A stretch of DNA of 64,000 bases, taken from NCBI GenBank assembly GCA_029204225.1, contig CM055095.1, positions 74,827,501 to 74,891,500 on the forward strand, in the 5' to 3' direction. This document shows, one piece after another, positions 34,931 through 48,779 of the stretch (the first letter of the stretch is position 1; every line of letters begins with the position of its first letter). The notes beneath the pieces are model-generated. The model had not been told where the DNA came from, did not search any database, and worked only from the letters and a program-made list of their open reading frames with translations. This DNA comes from Diphasiastrum complanatum. Lineage: Eukaryota; Streptophyta; Lycopodiopsida; Lycopodiales; Lycopodiaceae. The position numbers were made by a program, and so were the translations under genes.

Positions 34931-35765
34931 TTTCAACTATTTTTTACCTAGCTTCTTCTCTTTTTTGTTTTCCTGCTTCCATGTTGTATGTTTGCTTGTT
35001 TACTTGTCTCTATCTACCAACAAACAGCATGCGTCGTCTCTCCAGGTCCTACACGAGCTGCGGAGCAACTTCTCAAGCCGGGGGGAGGCAACAAAAGAGT
35101 CGACTTGGGCATTTTCTTCAAAAGAAGTGACCCAAGTGACCTTTTTCAAAACCAAACAGGTTTATCAGAATTCGCCAGCTTGTCTGCAGCCCTAATGGAC
35201 CCTGATCTTTCATTTTATCACCTCCACGAATTCTGACAACGGTCAAATTTTGAGAATAGAGCCTGATATACCATCAAAATCCCTTATTTCTCACCCAAAT
35301 CTTTGTCCTAGAATTCGCCGGCTTCACTGAGGCTATATCTCATCAAGATCAGTCCTCCAGCAGCCTCGCGAATTCTATCTCAGAGATTTTGCCTGTTTAT
35401 TGTCAGAAAATCAATTTTTTTTTCATTTTTCCTATCTGTCAATCAACCCTCTCTATTAGAATTCACCATCAAGCCTCATAATTCGTTCTCAAAGAGTACG
35501 ATTTTCCTGTCCTACCCGTGAATTCTGAAACTACAATTTTTTTTCAAAAAATCTAAAAAAATTACTATTTTGACATTCAGGAATTTCCTGTCAGAATTCG
35601 CGAGTACTATAGTACAATAAATTTTCCTCTCCACAATTTTTTAACTTGTCCGCGAATTCTATCACGACCAGAAATACCAGTTTTTTGGTCCTACATTATC
35701 AATTCTGCAAGCAAACTGCCCTTTTGCCAAGTACAGTATTGACGTGCTCATCTGTATTCTGCATC

Positions 35766-36880
35766 ATGTCTCGTGACTGTGATGAATCTTCTAATCCGAC
35801 TCCTCCACGATTAGAACGAAGAATTCCACGTATCGATGCACCAAAGTACGATGATGAATCTGACCCAGTCCGATTTCTCCAAGACTTTGATAATGCATGC
35901 CGTTTTTATGGAGATACCTCTGAAACTGAAAAGCTTCACCTATTTCCCATGGTACTCTATAGCACCGCCAAGGAGTGGTACTTGAATCCCAACTAACAAA
36001 TTTTTTTTGGGGGGGAGAGAGTGGATTTGCTTGGATCCACTAGAGCAGTATGTTGCCAACAGATCTTGCTTCTTGGACCACCCTCAAGGATGCTCTCATC
36101 AAGCATTTCAAACCATCCAAACTGACTCAAAGCCCGTTCATTCAAATTACTCATATCAAGATGCATCATGAAGAGTTTGTTTGAAACTACATTGAGCATT
36201 TTAAACGTCTCAAAGTAGAATGTGCTGATGAAAATATCACCGAACGAATGGCCATAAAATTATTCTTAGTTGGATTGCCTAAAAACATTCGCCATGAACT
36301 CAAACCAATTGACCTTTATGATCAGCTTAAAGATGTGATGACCGATGCTATCCATGAAGAAGACGAAGGTTCTGACGATGACTTTGACCATCGTGAAAAG
36401 TAATATAAGAATTCGGACTGTCCTAATCACCCGAAGTCTGATAATATTGCTCAGTCTTCTGAACTTCTACATCAAATGAAAACCTGGCAAAAAGCTCAAC
36501 AATCTCATATGGATAAACTCACTACCAATTTCCAAACTGCCATGAAATAGATTGCTGAGAAATCCTTTCCAGTAAGGAAAAATGTCTGGTGTCCAATCTG
36601 CTCACAACATCACACTGCTAATGAATGCCCTCAACTGTGAAATCATTTCCCAGCAGCCACCAGACCCACCATCTATCGAGCATACCGCACTTACCTGCCA
36701 CAACCTGTGCCACGACCAGAGGTTTACCAACCAGGACCACCTGCACCAAATCAATAACCATTCCCACGTCAACAGTTTGTTGTTAGCCAACCTGCCCCAC
36801 AAAACGATGTCCATTATCTTGATCCGAATACCACGATCCGGCCACCTACTATGTGGAAGACAATACTCAATCGCAGTACT
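35766..36880 (+). pseudogene. Gypsy-B gag
   Basis: Starts at the ATG at 35766 (MSRDCDES). The first part reads IPRIDAPKYDDESDPVRFLQDF, a Ty3/gypsy capsid opening, to a stop at 35994. The capsid core continues in other frames: LIKHFKPSKLTQ, then HFKRLKVECADENITERMAIKLFLVGLPKNIRHEL (in segments), to a stop near 36402. A CxxC.xHH.A.EC knuckle (CPICSQHHTANEC) follows at about 36594. Several stops and frameshifts show decay. Confidence 0.8.
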
Positions 36881-37875
36881 CTACTAAAACGATTGTTTAT
36901 TATACCTATGATTCTAATGTTCAACTAGTGGATCCCAATACCCAAGCTTACAATCCAAACCAAGCTGTCTTTGCCGCACATCAACTACCCGCAATACAAG
37001 AATGTTTTAGCTATGCAGGTAAACATCCTAGTATTTGCTGCCCAGATAAACTTCGTTTTCCTACAGCTTGTGACTGTGGTATTGAACATCACGTGAAGGA
37101 CTGCCCATCTCGATCTAAGCCAGCCGCTCCTGTCTGTTCAGTGCAAGTAGAAACCTTACCCATCGACACACATCCCACTTGGGTCTTGACTCGGGCACAA
37201 ATCCAACGCCAAGCCCCTACACTTGCACCCATCAAAACTCAACCGCAAGTTGTTCCTCCAAGTGAAGATTCAACCTCGATAGTTTACCCTCACCCATCTG
37301 AAGAAATTCGGCTGCATCATCAGTATCGCCAACAAATCTGCAATGCCAACCAACAATCTTCCTCTTCCCATAAAGTCCCTCACAAGCCCTTTGAAAGCAA
37401 AACCCTTGAAGGTACTGAAGTTTGGGGAGATTTACTCCAAGACAATGTCACTCTTCCTTTCCATGTACTCTGGAAGCATGCTGGCCAGTGGAAACAACAG
37501 ATCCAATCCAATAACACCACCACTACTGATGAGTTGCCTGAAATGCCCTTACATCTAACCAATCCACTCAACGAACGAGGCAACGTCAAAATTCTAGCTA
37601 CCCATCATCAATCTTGTGAAGTTTTAGCAGTACTCGATGGAGGCTCCAGGCTTAATATCATTTTCACATCCCTCATGATGGAATGGAATCTGAGAGACAA
37701 GCTAGCCAAACCCACTTGTCAGCTTCGGATGGTTGATCAAAGTGTGGTCCGAGCTACTAATTTCCTTCCGCACGTGCTGATCAAACTAGGAGGTCTCAAG
37801 TTTTATGTCGATCTCGTAGTACTTGATATTCCCAATAATGCCATCCCAACAAGAGAAAGACAAGGCCCCCCTTGA
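36853..37875 (+). pseudogene. Gypsy-B gag tail and protease, open frame
   Basis: 340 codons without a stop. It contains a knuckle-like CDCGIEHHVKDC (about 37072) and, at about 37628-37665, the protease-like block AVLDGGSRLNIIF. The catalytic aspartate is present, but the usual D-S/T-G is D-G-G. The frame ends at 37875, while the RT frame begins at 37823 in another phase. I read this 53-base overlap as a frameshift mutation, though programmed slippage cannot be excluded. Confidence 0.75.
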
Positions 37876-39253
37876 ATCTCCAGCCCATGATGTTCCTGCA
37901 TACTTTAAGGACTATACGATCGAGGATGTCACAATCCAATTACCCCAAGCTCAACGTGAGCCAACTGATAATTCACCCTACGAAGTCCCTGCTCAAACCA
38001 TAACCCTTTCTTTGAGTGAGCCAAATGAAACCAACGAATATCTTGTCCACGTCGGAGCTCATCTCAATCGCGAACAACGCAGATGGCTTGAAAAGCTCAT
38101 GCGAAAATATCAACATGTCTTTGCCTGGACCTATAAAGACATGAAAGGCATCTCACCCCAAGTAGCTGTGCATCGTATCCCACTTAAACTGGGTGCAAGG
38201 CCCATTGCTAGTCGTCCATACAGATGCAATCCCATCTATAAGGCCAAAATCAAAGAAGAATTACAATGCCTCTTAGATGCGGGATTTATCTATGAAATTG
38301 AGCATACTGAGTGGGTCTCCCCAATTGTCATCATTCCCAAGAAAAATGGAAAACTCCGAATATGTGTTGATTTTAAAAAACTTAACGCCGTCACTAAACA
38401 TGATCATTTTCCATTACCTTTCGGAGAATCCATCTTAGAAAATCTAGCAGGAGATGAGGCTTACTCCTTCTTAGATGGCTTTAGCGGATACAATATGATC
38501 CAAATCGCTGAATAAGATCAACATAAAACCGCTTTTGCCACATAATGGGGAACCTTTTGCTAGAAAGTCATGCCCTTTGGTCTCTGCAATGCTCCTAGCA
38601 CCTTCCAACGTGTTATGCAAGCGGCCTTTTCTCAGCAGATGGGTGATACCTTAGAAGTTTACTTGGACGATTTAGGAGCACATTCCGAAGAAACACGCCA
38701 TCTGTCTGTGATCAAATTTTTTTTATCCAATGTCAACGTTTTGGCATCTCTCTTAATCCTGAAAATTGTCAGATTTGGGTAACCCATGGTATTGTATTAG
38801 GACATATTATCTCACAAAATGACATTGCCACTGACATTGAAAAGATCCTTATCATTCAAAATCTATCGGAACCGCGTACGATACGTGAAGTTTACTCTTT
38901 CCTTGGCCACGCCAACTACTATCGATGCTTTATTTTCGATTTTGCTAACAAAGCACGCTTAATCTACAAAGTAGTTGTAGTTCCCAAATGGACGGATGAA
39001 CAACGCGTCTTCTTTAATCAACTCAAAGAAGCCCTTACCAATCACACCATCCTCCGGGCCCTTGATTATTCTAAAGAATTCCATGTGCATACCGATGCAT
39101 CCAAGTATGCCATTGGAGCAGTGCTCACCCAACCGGGAGAATTCAAAAGGGACTACCCAATCCGTTTTCTTAGTCGACAATTGATACTTGCTGAAGTCAA
39201 TTATACCACTACCGAACGTGAAGCCTTGGCAATGGTATATGTGGTTCAGAAGA

Positions 39254-39255
<2 letters not shown>
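37823..39255 (+). pseudogene. Gypsy-B reverse transcriptase and partial RNase H
   Basis: An open frame to 38515 covers the RT N-terminal half (HRIPLKLGARPIASRPYR, SPIVIIPKKNGKLRICVDFKKLN, FSFLDGFSGYN region). Two stops follow, then PFGLCNAPSTFQRVM and the active site YLDDL at about 38670; many Gypsy RTs have YLDDI or YIDDI. After a frameshift come the connection domain (FLGHANYYRC) and RNase H (FHVHTDASKYAIGAVLTQ, TTEREALAMVYVV), cut at about 39255. No integrase follows. Confidence 0.85.
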
Positions 39256-39973
<718 letters not shown>

Positions 39974-42061
39974 TTACACAGATTTGCTACTATTCAATTA
40001 TTACGTTTTTGATTGAATGCAATTGTCTCTCTCACTCTCTTGCACACAAACACAATTATCATAGGGAGAGGATCACATGGCTGTCCAAGACGCCTAATGC
40101 TTTGCAATCCTACTGTTATGGCAGTCTTAGACTCCTACTCTGATAACCCAAAAGTACAACAAGTTTTTGATTCCGTTCCCTAGTCAATCCACGTTCCTAA
40201 GATCGTAGTTATTACTGTGTTCATAATTGTTTTTTTTACTATTGGTAGAGACATCGTTTACATCGTAATCGTCTCTCATGTTCTCCTTCCGTCACGGCTC
40301 CGCTGCAGTCGCAATCAATCGTAGACCATGCAGACCACCATGTCACATCATACACCAACGCCTTTGAATAGTGTTGTCACATTAATCCCATATGCAGGAC
40401 CTCAATACAATTGGGGTGATCGGCATGCTCTATGTTGCCACAAATGGAGAATGCAATTATATGGTTTAAATGTCAGTGCCTGTTCTTTGAAAGAGAGTCG
40501 CATGCAAGGAAAAAATGTTTTGAAAGCGCATCATATTTACATTGATGAGTGCCCAATATATCATTGCATATGTAAAATGTTCCATTGGTTGGCCTTCACT
40601 AGATAATTGTGATTTGAAAAATGCACCAACAGAAAGGAAGATTATTTTCTTGATATGTGAAACCTGCATACATAATGGTATGTGCAATAAGACCTATCAT
40701 GTGGTGAAGAGCTATTCATCAAGTAGAGCTTCAATCATCTTGTTCCGAGATGTGGCAAAAATAATTGAGCCAAACACAACCACGTAGATTGTAAATAAAA
40801 GAAGTAAATATTTAGACTAAAGTTCAATTTGGATGTCTTATTTAAGTATTTATTTGAATATGATGTTTGATGTTTAGGTTTTAGATATAATGTTTGATTT
40901 TTATATCTTATTTAAGTTTCAATTCTGATATGATATTCGATTTTGATGTCCTATTTTTTTTCATGTTTGAAAGATTATGAATTGTCATCTAGTTCTGGAA
41001 ACGATGTTAGCATCCATTCCATATCCAAAACAAAATTGGAATATAATGGGCCACCCCCATATAAATCAAATATCTTGTCATGAGTAGATGTGATTAAGAG
41101 CCATTATAGAAATAAATGAACGACAATGTCACAACACAAATCAACCTTGACCTAACTATTCTTCATCCTCAAAATCAAGTTCAAGTACCAAAATACATTA
41201 CATCATGCTTGTCCAAAAATTTGCATCATGTATTGTGGTGATGATTGAGGACTAAAGAATTGTCCTATATGTGATACTCCTCAAGGTACCACCCAAGGAG
41301 TTGCGACATTTCCCAATAATTCCAAAATTGCAACAATTGTTTCTGTGCGAGTTGTCATGGAATGAACAAAATCCTTGTGTGGTGACATCATGGGATGAAG
41401 ATAATCTATGGCACGATGTGCAGGAGTTGTCATGGAGTGGGTAGAGTCTATGTGTGGTGGGCATCATGGAACATGTGAGTATGCAGAATCTCCACATCAT
41501 GAGGTGTGGAGTGACTAGTGACATTAGGAATATGATTATCAACTAGGTCTTCATCTAATGCCAAATATGATCCAAAAGGTTGATATTTCTTATCTTGTTG
41601 ATCAGATTATCAATTGTGTAAGAGGTTAACACCAATGTACTATTTTGCAAGAGAAAAATTATACAAGCATTATTTTTTTTTTTCAAAAAAATTGTGTATG
41701 ATAAGGGCTACTAAATAACTAAGATATACCTCCAAAATCACGTCAGGTTCCTCAACATGATTTCCAAACTACCACATATGTTGTGCCATTATTTGTATTG
41801 TTTGAATTTTCAATCCTTTGCATTGCTTAACTTACAATATATCTTCTCATCATACTCCTTTTGATACTCATTTCATGTTATAACTATAAAAATGATTAAA
41901 ATCAATCTATTCTCAGCTTTCCAACAATTACAAATATAGTACCTTTCATTTAAGTCGAGGGTGAGTGTCAAAAACTTGATGATGATGATGTTCCACTAAG
42001 TACTTAATCATTCATTTGTGCTCTTTTTGACGATTTTGTTTTCTGATAATATTGCAGCTTT
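39974..42061. other. Unassigned region
   Basis: No gene recognised. Two diverged copies of a ~75-bp segment (GAGTTGTCATGGA..GTGTGGTG..CATCATGG) sit at about 41349-41475. Confidence 0.5.
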
Positions 42062-43540
42062 TTAGAGATTCAAAGTGGAGTTTGATGGTGATGTTTGTTT
42101 GATCAGGAAGGAGGATGAATTGATTGCAAAAGAGGAGAGGCAAGGTAAGTTGCTCAAACTTGATGCTCATGTTGTTGCTAACCAAGTTGGATGTATGGCA
42201 AAGGAGCAATTGCCAATGCAAGAGGTAAGGCACAAGAGATTGGGGCATCTCAACTACAAGTCATTGAAGGTGATGGAAAAGAGGCAGGTTGTGTTTGGTC
42301 TTCCCAATTCTTTAACAAGATTGTATCATGTTTGTGAGCAATGTGCTTTATCAAAGTCACATAGGTTACCTTACAAGAGATCTACATCAAGGTCAAGTAA
42401 GCCTTTTTCAACTTGTGCATTCGGATATTCATGGTGTTACTACAATTAGCAATGGAGGTGCTAAGATGTATGTGACTTTTATTGATGATTTTAGTAGATT
42501 TTCTTGGTGTACCTACTAAAGAGCAAAGATGAGGTGTTTGATGTCTTTGTCAAGTTTAAGATTGCAGGGGAGGTCCAATTTTCTACAAAGATCAAGTGCT
42601 CGAGGAGTGACAATGGCTGAGTACATTTCTACCAAGTTCAAAACATGTTGTGATGCAAATGGGATCAAGAGGGAGTACACAAGCCCAAGGACACCACAAA
42701 AAAATGGAGTGGCCAGGAGGAAGAATAGAAACCTTATGTGAAGGAGCCAAAGCCATGAGGTTAGGTGCAAATCTTCCTAAATCCTTTTGGGATCAAGCTT
42801 TGTTGTCTGCTAATTTTCTATGCAATAGATGGCCGAGTGTGGTATTGGATGAAAAAGCCCCTTTTGAAGTCTTGTTTGGTAGAAGGTCAAGTGTGAAGTT
42901 CTTCAAAATTTTTGGATGCATTTGCTATATCAACATCACCTAGATGATAGGACAAAGGAGGATCCATCTTCAAAGAAAGGTATATTGGTTGGTTATAGTG
43001 AGGTGATCAAGGCTTACAAAGTTTTTATTCCTTCATCTAAGAAAGTGGTCATTGGAAGAGATGTCATTTTTGATGAGAAAAACTTTCCAAGCGTTTCTTC
43101 AAGTGGTGGTGTGGATGTTGGATATAACATTTGATGTTGATGAGATTGATGATACTTTGGTTGTTGATGTTGAAGAGTCTACTTCAAATCAAAATCCAAA
43201 GAGGAGGACATCAAGGCAAAGGCAACAACCTTTGAGGCTCACTTATTATGAGAATAGTAAGCAAGTGGAAGTTACTCATTTTGCATTTCTCACATATTTT
43301 GGTGAATCTTCTTGTGTAGAGGATGCTATGAAAGTGGATGGTGGTTTTCATGGAATGGATGTAACTGGATCTGGAAAAGAATTTTGTTCAATGACTTTGA
43401 TGGTCGAGTGGAAGATCAAGAGGTTGATCTCAAAGAGCTTCAACAACACAAAGGAAAGGTGGCAATTTGGAGCTAGACAAGAGCTTCAAAGGGAAGTCAA
43501 GTGGCAAAGATACTTTGGATATGTTTTTGCAGGTTATTGA
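42062..43540 (+). mobile_element. Copia-G fragment: integrase region
   Basis: A 5'- and 3'-truncated Copia. It opens inside the protease/pre-integrase part (VEFDGDVCLIRKEDE, then VRHKRLGHLNYKSLK and CEQCALSKSHRLPYKRS), followed by the integrase core in several frames: LVHSDIHG, FIDDFSRFSW, SDNG with a stop, YISTKFK, QKNGVARRKNR, KSFWDQALLSANFLCNR, KFFKIFGCICYIN, SRDVIF-like text and a linker. At least five frame changes. RT is absent. It ends near 43540, followed by text without pol motifs. Confidence 0.82.
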
Positions 43541-44160
43541 AGAGTCAAGTAAGGTCAACAGAGCAGCAAGGAAGTTCAAGTTAATTTTACTTGGTCTATC
43601 TCATGGTTGAGCAATCTCAAGTAAATTTGTGCAAATTGTCAAGATATGGTGAAACTACCTGCATTGTTTTGCATCATTTTGATGTTGGAGTTGTTCTAGC
43701 ATTCTTGGTTGGTTTTGTTGATGGAAATGAAGCTAAATATTGAGTCTCATTATATCACTCATTCATGATCAACTCATCAAGGGTGTATGATATTTTATGG
43801 CAAGATGGAGATGGAGGCTCATTCATGGATTTTCATGGTGGAGACATATCAAGGAAGGACAAAGATGGAGGAGACAAGCAAGCATTGGTTGATTACTCAC
43901 ATTTATTGTTTGGTTGCTATTATTTTCCAGAGAGTTCAAAGTTGGAAGCATGAACGAGTCATTGCATTTACATTCTATTTGGTTCTTCATGTTCTAGTTA
44001 CATTTTGATATGTAAAAATGATGTAACATATCAATTATGAAAGTTACTATAAAACCATAGAAAAGAAATCTATACTTAGGATGGAGATCATTCTTAAGAC
44101 AAATCAAAGTAGTGTGGTTAAATCTATGCTAAAACTAGTTGAAGAGGGAGTATGAAAAGT
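43541..44160 (+). other. Possible tail of Copia-G up to a polypurine tract
   Basis: No pol motifs. GAAGAGGGAG at about 44141-44150 followed by TATGAAAAG resembles a polypurine tract before an LTR, so this may be the remains of the element's 3' end after a large deletion. Confidence 0.3.
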
Positions 44161-45072
44161 TTAGTTGATCTATTTTGGCAATTTTGAGGCCATCATGAAA
44201 TTTCAACTTAGAGATAGATTTATATTTGTCAATAAAGGCCTAAATAGTATTTGTACTATTTTTGTCAATTAGAATTTGGACCCATTCTAATTTCTCAAGA
44301 TATCTTGATTTCTAGTGTGTAGAATGTCAATCTTGTGATTGGTCTTGCTTCCACACGTGTGAAGGACAATAGACTACTGTTGTTGTATGGACAAGGACAA
44401 TAACTTACTGTATTTTTATGCTTATGATCAGATATTAGTGATTTATGCAATTCTAGAATGTGTAAAGTGATGATTTCTATCTTGTAGCTAAATCTAGATG
44501 TGCACTCCAAATTGGCCCAAGATCTAAGATCCATCAAGTGTGTTTGTACAAGGTTGGCTATTAAGAGCATCTTTGTAACTGATAGCTGAGAAGACGACAG
44601 AAGGGAGAGGGAGCAAACCTTAGAGTTATAGGGGATGTTATTTGGAGCACTAATAAAAGCAAAAATAGGATTCAATCTATCATGTATGGGGAAAAAACTA
44701 TGAGCCCTGGGAGAAGAGCGAGGTGGTGCATCCTTGTCAAGCCAAGACGTGGAAAACGTACTTCCAAAGTAGTAAGACCAACATTGGATCAGGGTTCAGT
44801 GTTGTAGGGAAGGAGCAACTGCAATAAAATGATATTAGCTAGGGCACAAAAGCCAAGCACACTAGACCAGCTGTGTGTTGAGAAACACACTGGGTGTTGA
44901 GAAACACACAAAAGGTGTTTGCTGAATAGAAAGAGCAAATTCATCTGACAATAGCAAATTACCAACACTCTAATTGTCTTGAGATGGGATTATAGTTTCA
45001 AAGTTGGAATGTAATATCCACTTCTAAAAACCGTACCCATCCTCTAATTTGTTCACATCAAAGTTCAAGCCT

Positions 45073-45181
45073 CATGCTCATGCATAATATTAATCCTCTA
45101 AATAGAATTGATGCATTAAGAGCCCTACTCCATGCTCATGCATACTATTAACCTTCCAAGTAGAATCAATGCATTAAGACC
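45073..45181 (+). repeat. Tandem duplication, ~56-bp unit
   Basis: Two copies of CATGCTCATGCATA..ATTAA.CTTC..AAGTAGAAT..ATGCATTAAGA, with modest divergence. Confidence 0.8.
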
Positions 45182-47290
45182 TATGCTACTCCTTCTACAT
45201 GCATACTAAGGCCACACAATATTGTGGGGAATGATTTTGGGTGAGCGTGTTTGGAGCTCAGGTGAGTGTCTCCAGCACATATTTGTTTGCAATTATTGTT
45301 ACATATTATACGCAACTAGTAGGCACATACATGGATACAACCCAAAGGCTACTATGTTTTGAGAGCTTAATGTGTGCATTCTGTAACATTGTGAATGCAT
45401 TAAAACAATTGCTATCTATTATACTAAAAATATATTTAAAAAAATGGATCCTTTGTTGCATTTGCACCACTACATATTCAATGCCATTACAATTCAATGT
45501 CATGAAGATTGCAAATACAAACTGGTTTAAGGGAAATAGCTTGGCATCTGAATTAGGTTTATATAATTTTATGTTTTTTGATTGAACAACCAACAAAACA
45601 AAATTGTGAACACTAACTACTCTCAAAATTCCACAAAAAACATATCAAACATGAGTTGGTCATGCTCGAGACACACATGATGCCCATTAAGGCACAAACT
45701 TCTCATCCCATGTCTCTCGTTTTTTCAAGATATCCAAAATTACACCCTCGAGGTTGGTGAATAGCTCCACCACAAATTTGCAATCCAAAATTCAAAGTTT
45801 CAGAACAACGATGACGATCGATGAAAAATTGTAGCTAAGAGCAGAGGTTCGAATGTCCTTTTTGCAACACCATGGCAAATATTCCATCTATTTCGATGAT
45901 GTTGGTGTCATTGAGGTCCATCACCTTGTTTGCTTGCCTTCATGCCAAAGTAAAATGCAAGTAAGGCTTCAAGTGCAATCCCAGATGCAATTAAAGATAA
46001 TAAAAGCTAAGGGTCAAGGCGTAACTAATAACTCACTTAAATGTTGGTTATAGTAAAATTGGTAGGGTTCCGAAAGTGCTCGGGAGACCTCTTTTGAGTT
46101 ATCCTTAAAAAATTTGCATTTTATAGAACTTCTCAGTCCTATGAAGACTTTTACTTATAAAAAGGTTCATATGCTTGTTTAAAAGATCGTCAAATATTTT
46201 ATGATATCGATTTTTGAGAAAACTTGCCGGTTCCATTCTTATATTTTGCCAGAGTTTTTTTGAGGGTTTTACTAGGGCTTTTGTTAGGGTTAGGTCTTTA
46301 TTACAAGTAGGTCTTTTGGGGTGTTACAATATGTTATAGACTTAGGGTTAAGGCTCATCTCAATTAGGTCTTAGTTTGTGAATCTGTTATGTTCTTGCAG
46401 GAAAGCAAGGCATAGCGACCTCGTCTTCGAGAGCAGGTCACTGCCATAGCATTTGCTTGAAGCCGTTTGGTAAGGCGGCATGCTCATTTCTGAGTTGAAT
46501 TTGCTAGTATATATTACTGATTTGATAGATTGAAGATAGGGTGTGAGTGCTGTGACTTGCCGTTGGTGTGGCACCCTATATTCAGAAAATAATAAGCTGG
46601 ATCTTGGATGGATCTCCGGAAGGCTTGCACTTGAAGGAATACTTGCCAATCCAGGGCTAAGACTATGGATACCAAGTGAGGGGGATTTTGAATTTTGAAA
46701 ACTAGCATTTTCTTCAGCATGTGAAAAGCAGCACTCTGGAATCCTGAAATGCATCCGCTTTTGATATGACTGGATGAACAGGTGACAATCTGTCTTGTTT
46801 GCATCTGCCAGTTTTGAGCTAGATGCAGAAAATGGATGCCGCAGTAGGCTGTAAAGCTGGAATGCGAAGGTGGAAGCTCAACCATATTCCTGCTGCCCAA
46901 TCCAATTTGGATGCTCATTCCACAGGTATTTTTGTTCTAGCACGACTGCTAAGTGGAAGAATAAACTCGGGTTTTCGTAGATGCATCTATATGAGGGGAA
47001 GGGGTGGGAGGACTTGAAATTTGTGCTTACAAAACAAACGTGAAGTGGGTTTAGGGTGTAGGGTTTCAAGACCATCGCTATAGTTGCTAGCTGCTCCCTC
47101 TCTACATCTATTCAACTTTTTGGGTTTGCTACTTTTGATCTTCTTCCACTAGCAGATCTAGTCTCAAAACGATAAACTGAATCCCAAGTGCAGCTTGGAA
47201 AGGTAGGTAGGTAGGCCCCTCTCTTGACTCTCACAAGTCTCTATAAAAAACAGCTTATCCCCACCATCAATGAAATCTCTCAGGTCTGTC

Positions 47291-47309
47291 AATGTGTGTG
47301 TGTGTGTGC

Positions 47310-47360
<51 letters not shown>
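47291..47360. repeat. Compound (GT)n (GA)n microsatellite
   Basis: About 18 bases of GT followed by about 48 bases of GA. Confidence 0.95.
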
Positions 47361-47363
<3 letters not shown>

Positions 47364-48304
47364 CGTGGCCCTATTTCCTTCACTCGCTCTACAATAAGAG
47401 CATATAATGTCAAGATATTGCAGCCCCTCGCTAGAAGGAGAGACCACAACACCATTGTTTGCATATAATAAGATAAAATATCGATATATCTCTCAACTTG
47501 CTAACATTCATTTTGACCAATACTCATCTCGAGCTCATCATTTTGACCAATAAGAATGTAGGAGAGGATGAACATCCTGGCTCCACTCCTATGATACTAG
47601 TTACCGGCTTGGATATGGCCTCTCGTACGATGCCATGATAACCATTATAATATCAGACGAGAACTGGGAGATTCCTTTGCCTCTAGATAGGTATGTGGTG
47701 TGGTATTGAATTGAAGGCTAGCATGAAGATCACAAAATAGCAATAGACTCTCTCCTGAACCTTACCCCCTCAATGAGAGCCTTGAGAGTGAATATACGGC
47801 AAGAGGTATGAGCGATATGGTTGTAGAAGCTACCTATCCTAGAGCATGTAGTTGCCGAGTCTCTGCCTCTTTGCTCACTATTTTAAAGGATGGTCCCTTG
47901 GCGATGACATGACCAACGATGGTAGTGTGATAGTTGTCTTGCCTCATGGGTTCACAAATTTAATGAATTAGGTGAATGATACTAAAATACCAAGAGGAGG
48001 GAAATCCAGAGATTACATCGTAGTTAAGGAGGGTAGCCATATTAGGAGAACTGATGTTTTGTGACATGAGTAAGTTCTTCGGCCTTGTCTTAATATCATG
48101 AGCACGATGATAGTTCAACAAATCAATGGCATCACATACCATCTTTTGAGTGAATAGAGAGCTCTTAGAAGATCTGGGTGCGATGGTGATAGGAGTGGTT
48201 GTGGGTATTGTATAGGAGCTGGAGTCCAAGTGTAGATGAGATAGAGGAGGCATGGGGACATGCAGAAGAAGCTCACACCAGAGGGCACCAGATGAGGAGT
48301 TGCA

Positions 48305-48681
48305 TGTTAGAAGTAATAAATGATAATGTTAGTTTCCCATAGGTTACTTTGACCTAAAAGGTCGAGACTTGTGTAACCATGGGTTAGGTTTATTATTTAG
48401 ACCATGTTAAGTCAGTTTTAGTTGAGTTGGACCCAATTTTGGTCCAGTAGTAATTCGTGGGTCCAAGTAAAGTCTAATTATGTTAAGGGACCTTATCTTG
48501 ACTTTTAAGGGTGCCTTATAATTAGTAGTGGGTCTTGGAAGGTTCTAGAACTTAGGGTTTGGAAGAGTCTAGGCCCTTGGAAGGCCTATTTATATGTACC
48601 CAGTGTTCATTTGTAATTCATTCCCTTTCAAGCATTGCTACTACTTTCTCTCTCCTTGAGGGCGCCTAACCCTCTCCCTCC
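48305..48681 (+). repeat. 5' LTR of the TR-GAG-like element
   Basis: Matches 50129-50480. Diverges after CCTCTCCCT. Confidence 0.85.
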
Positions 48682-48779
48682 ATTCCGGTGCTGATTTGTC
48701 AGATTTGATACTTGCTGGTTTTTGTGTCTTTTAGGGCACATTTAGGGTTTGAAAAAGTTTATCTTCTTGGCTGGTTCTT

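Larger units (their letters stand above)
44161..48304. other. Unassigned region
   Basis: No gene recognised. It contains a tandem duplication at 45073-45181 and a GT/GA microsatellite at 47291-47360. GGGGTGTTACAA near 46318 resembles the end of a Gypsy LTR, without further support. Confidence 0.45.

Noticed and set aside
40328-40606. 92-codon + strand frame
   Set aside because: Cysteine/histidine residues give a weak zinc-finger look, but the spacing fits no known pattern and no retroelement order surrounds it.
44141-44160. Copia-G 3' LTR start
   Set aside because: Only a purine-rich phrase supports it; no LTR partner, so it is listed as a possibility and not as an LTR.
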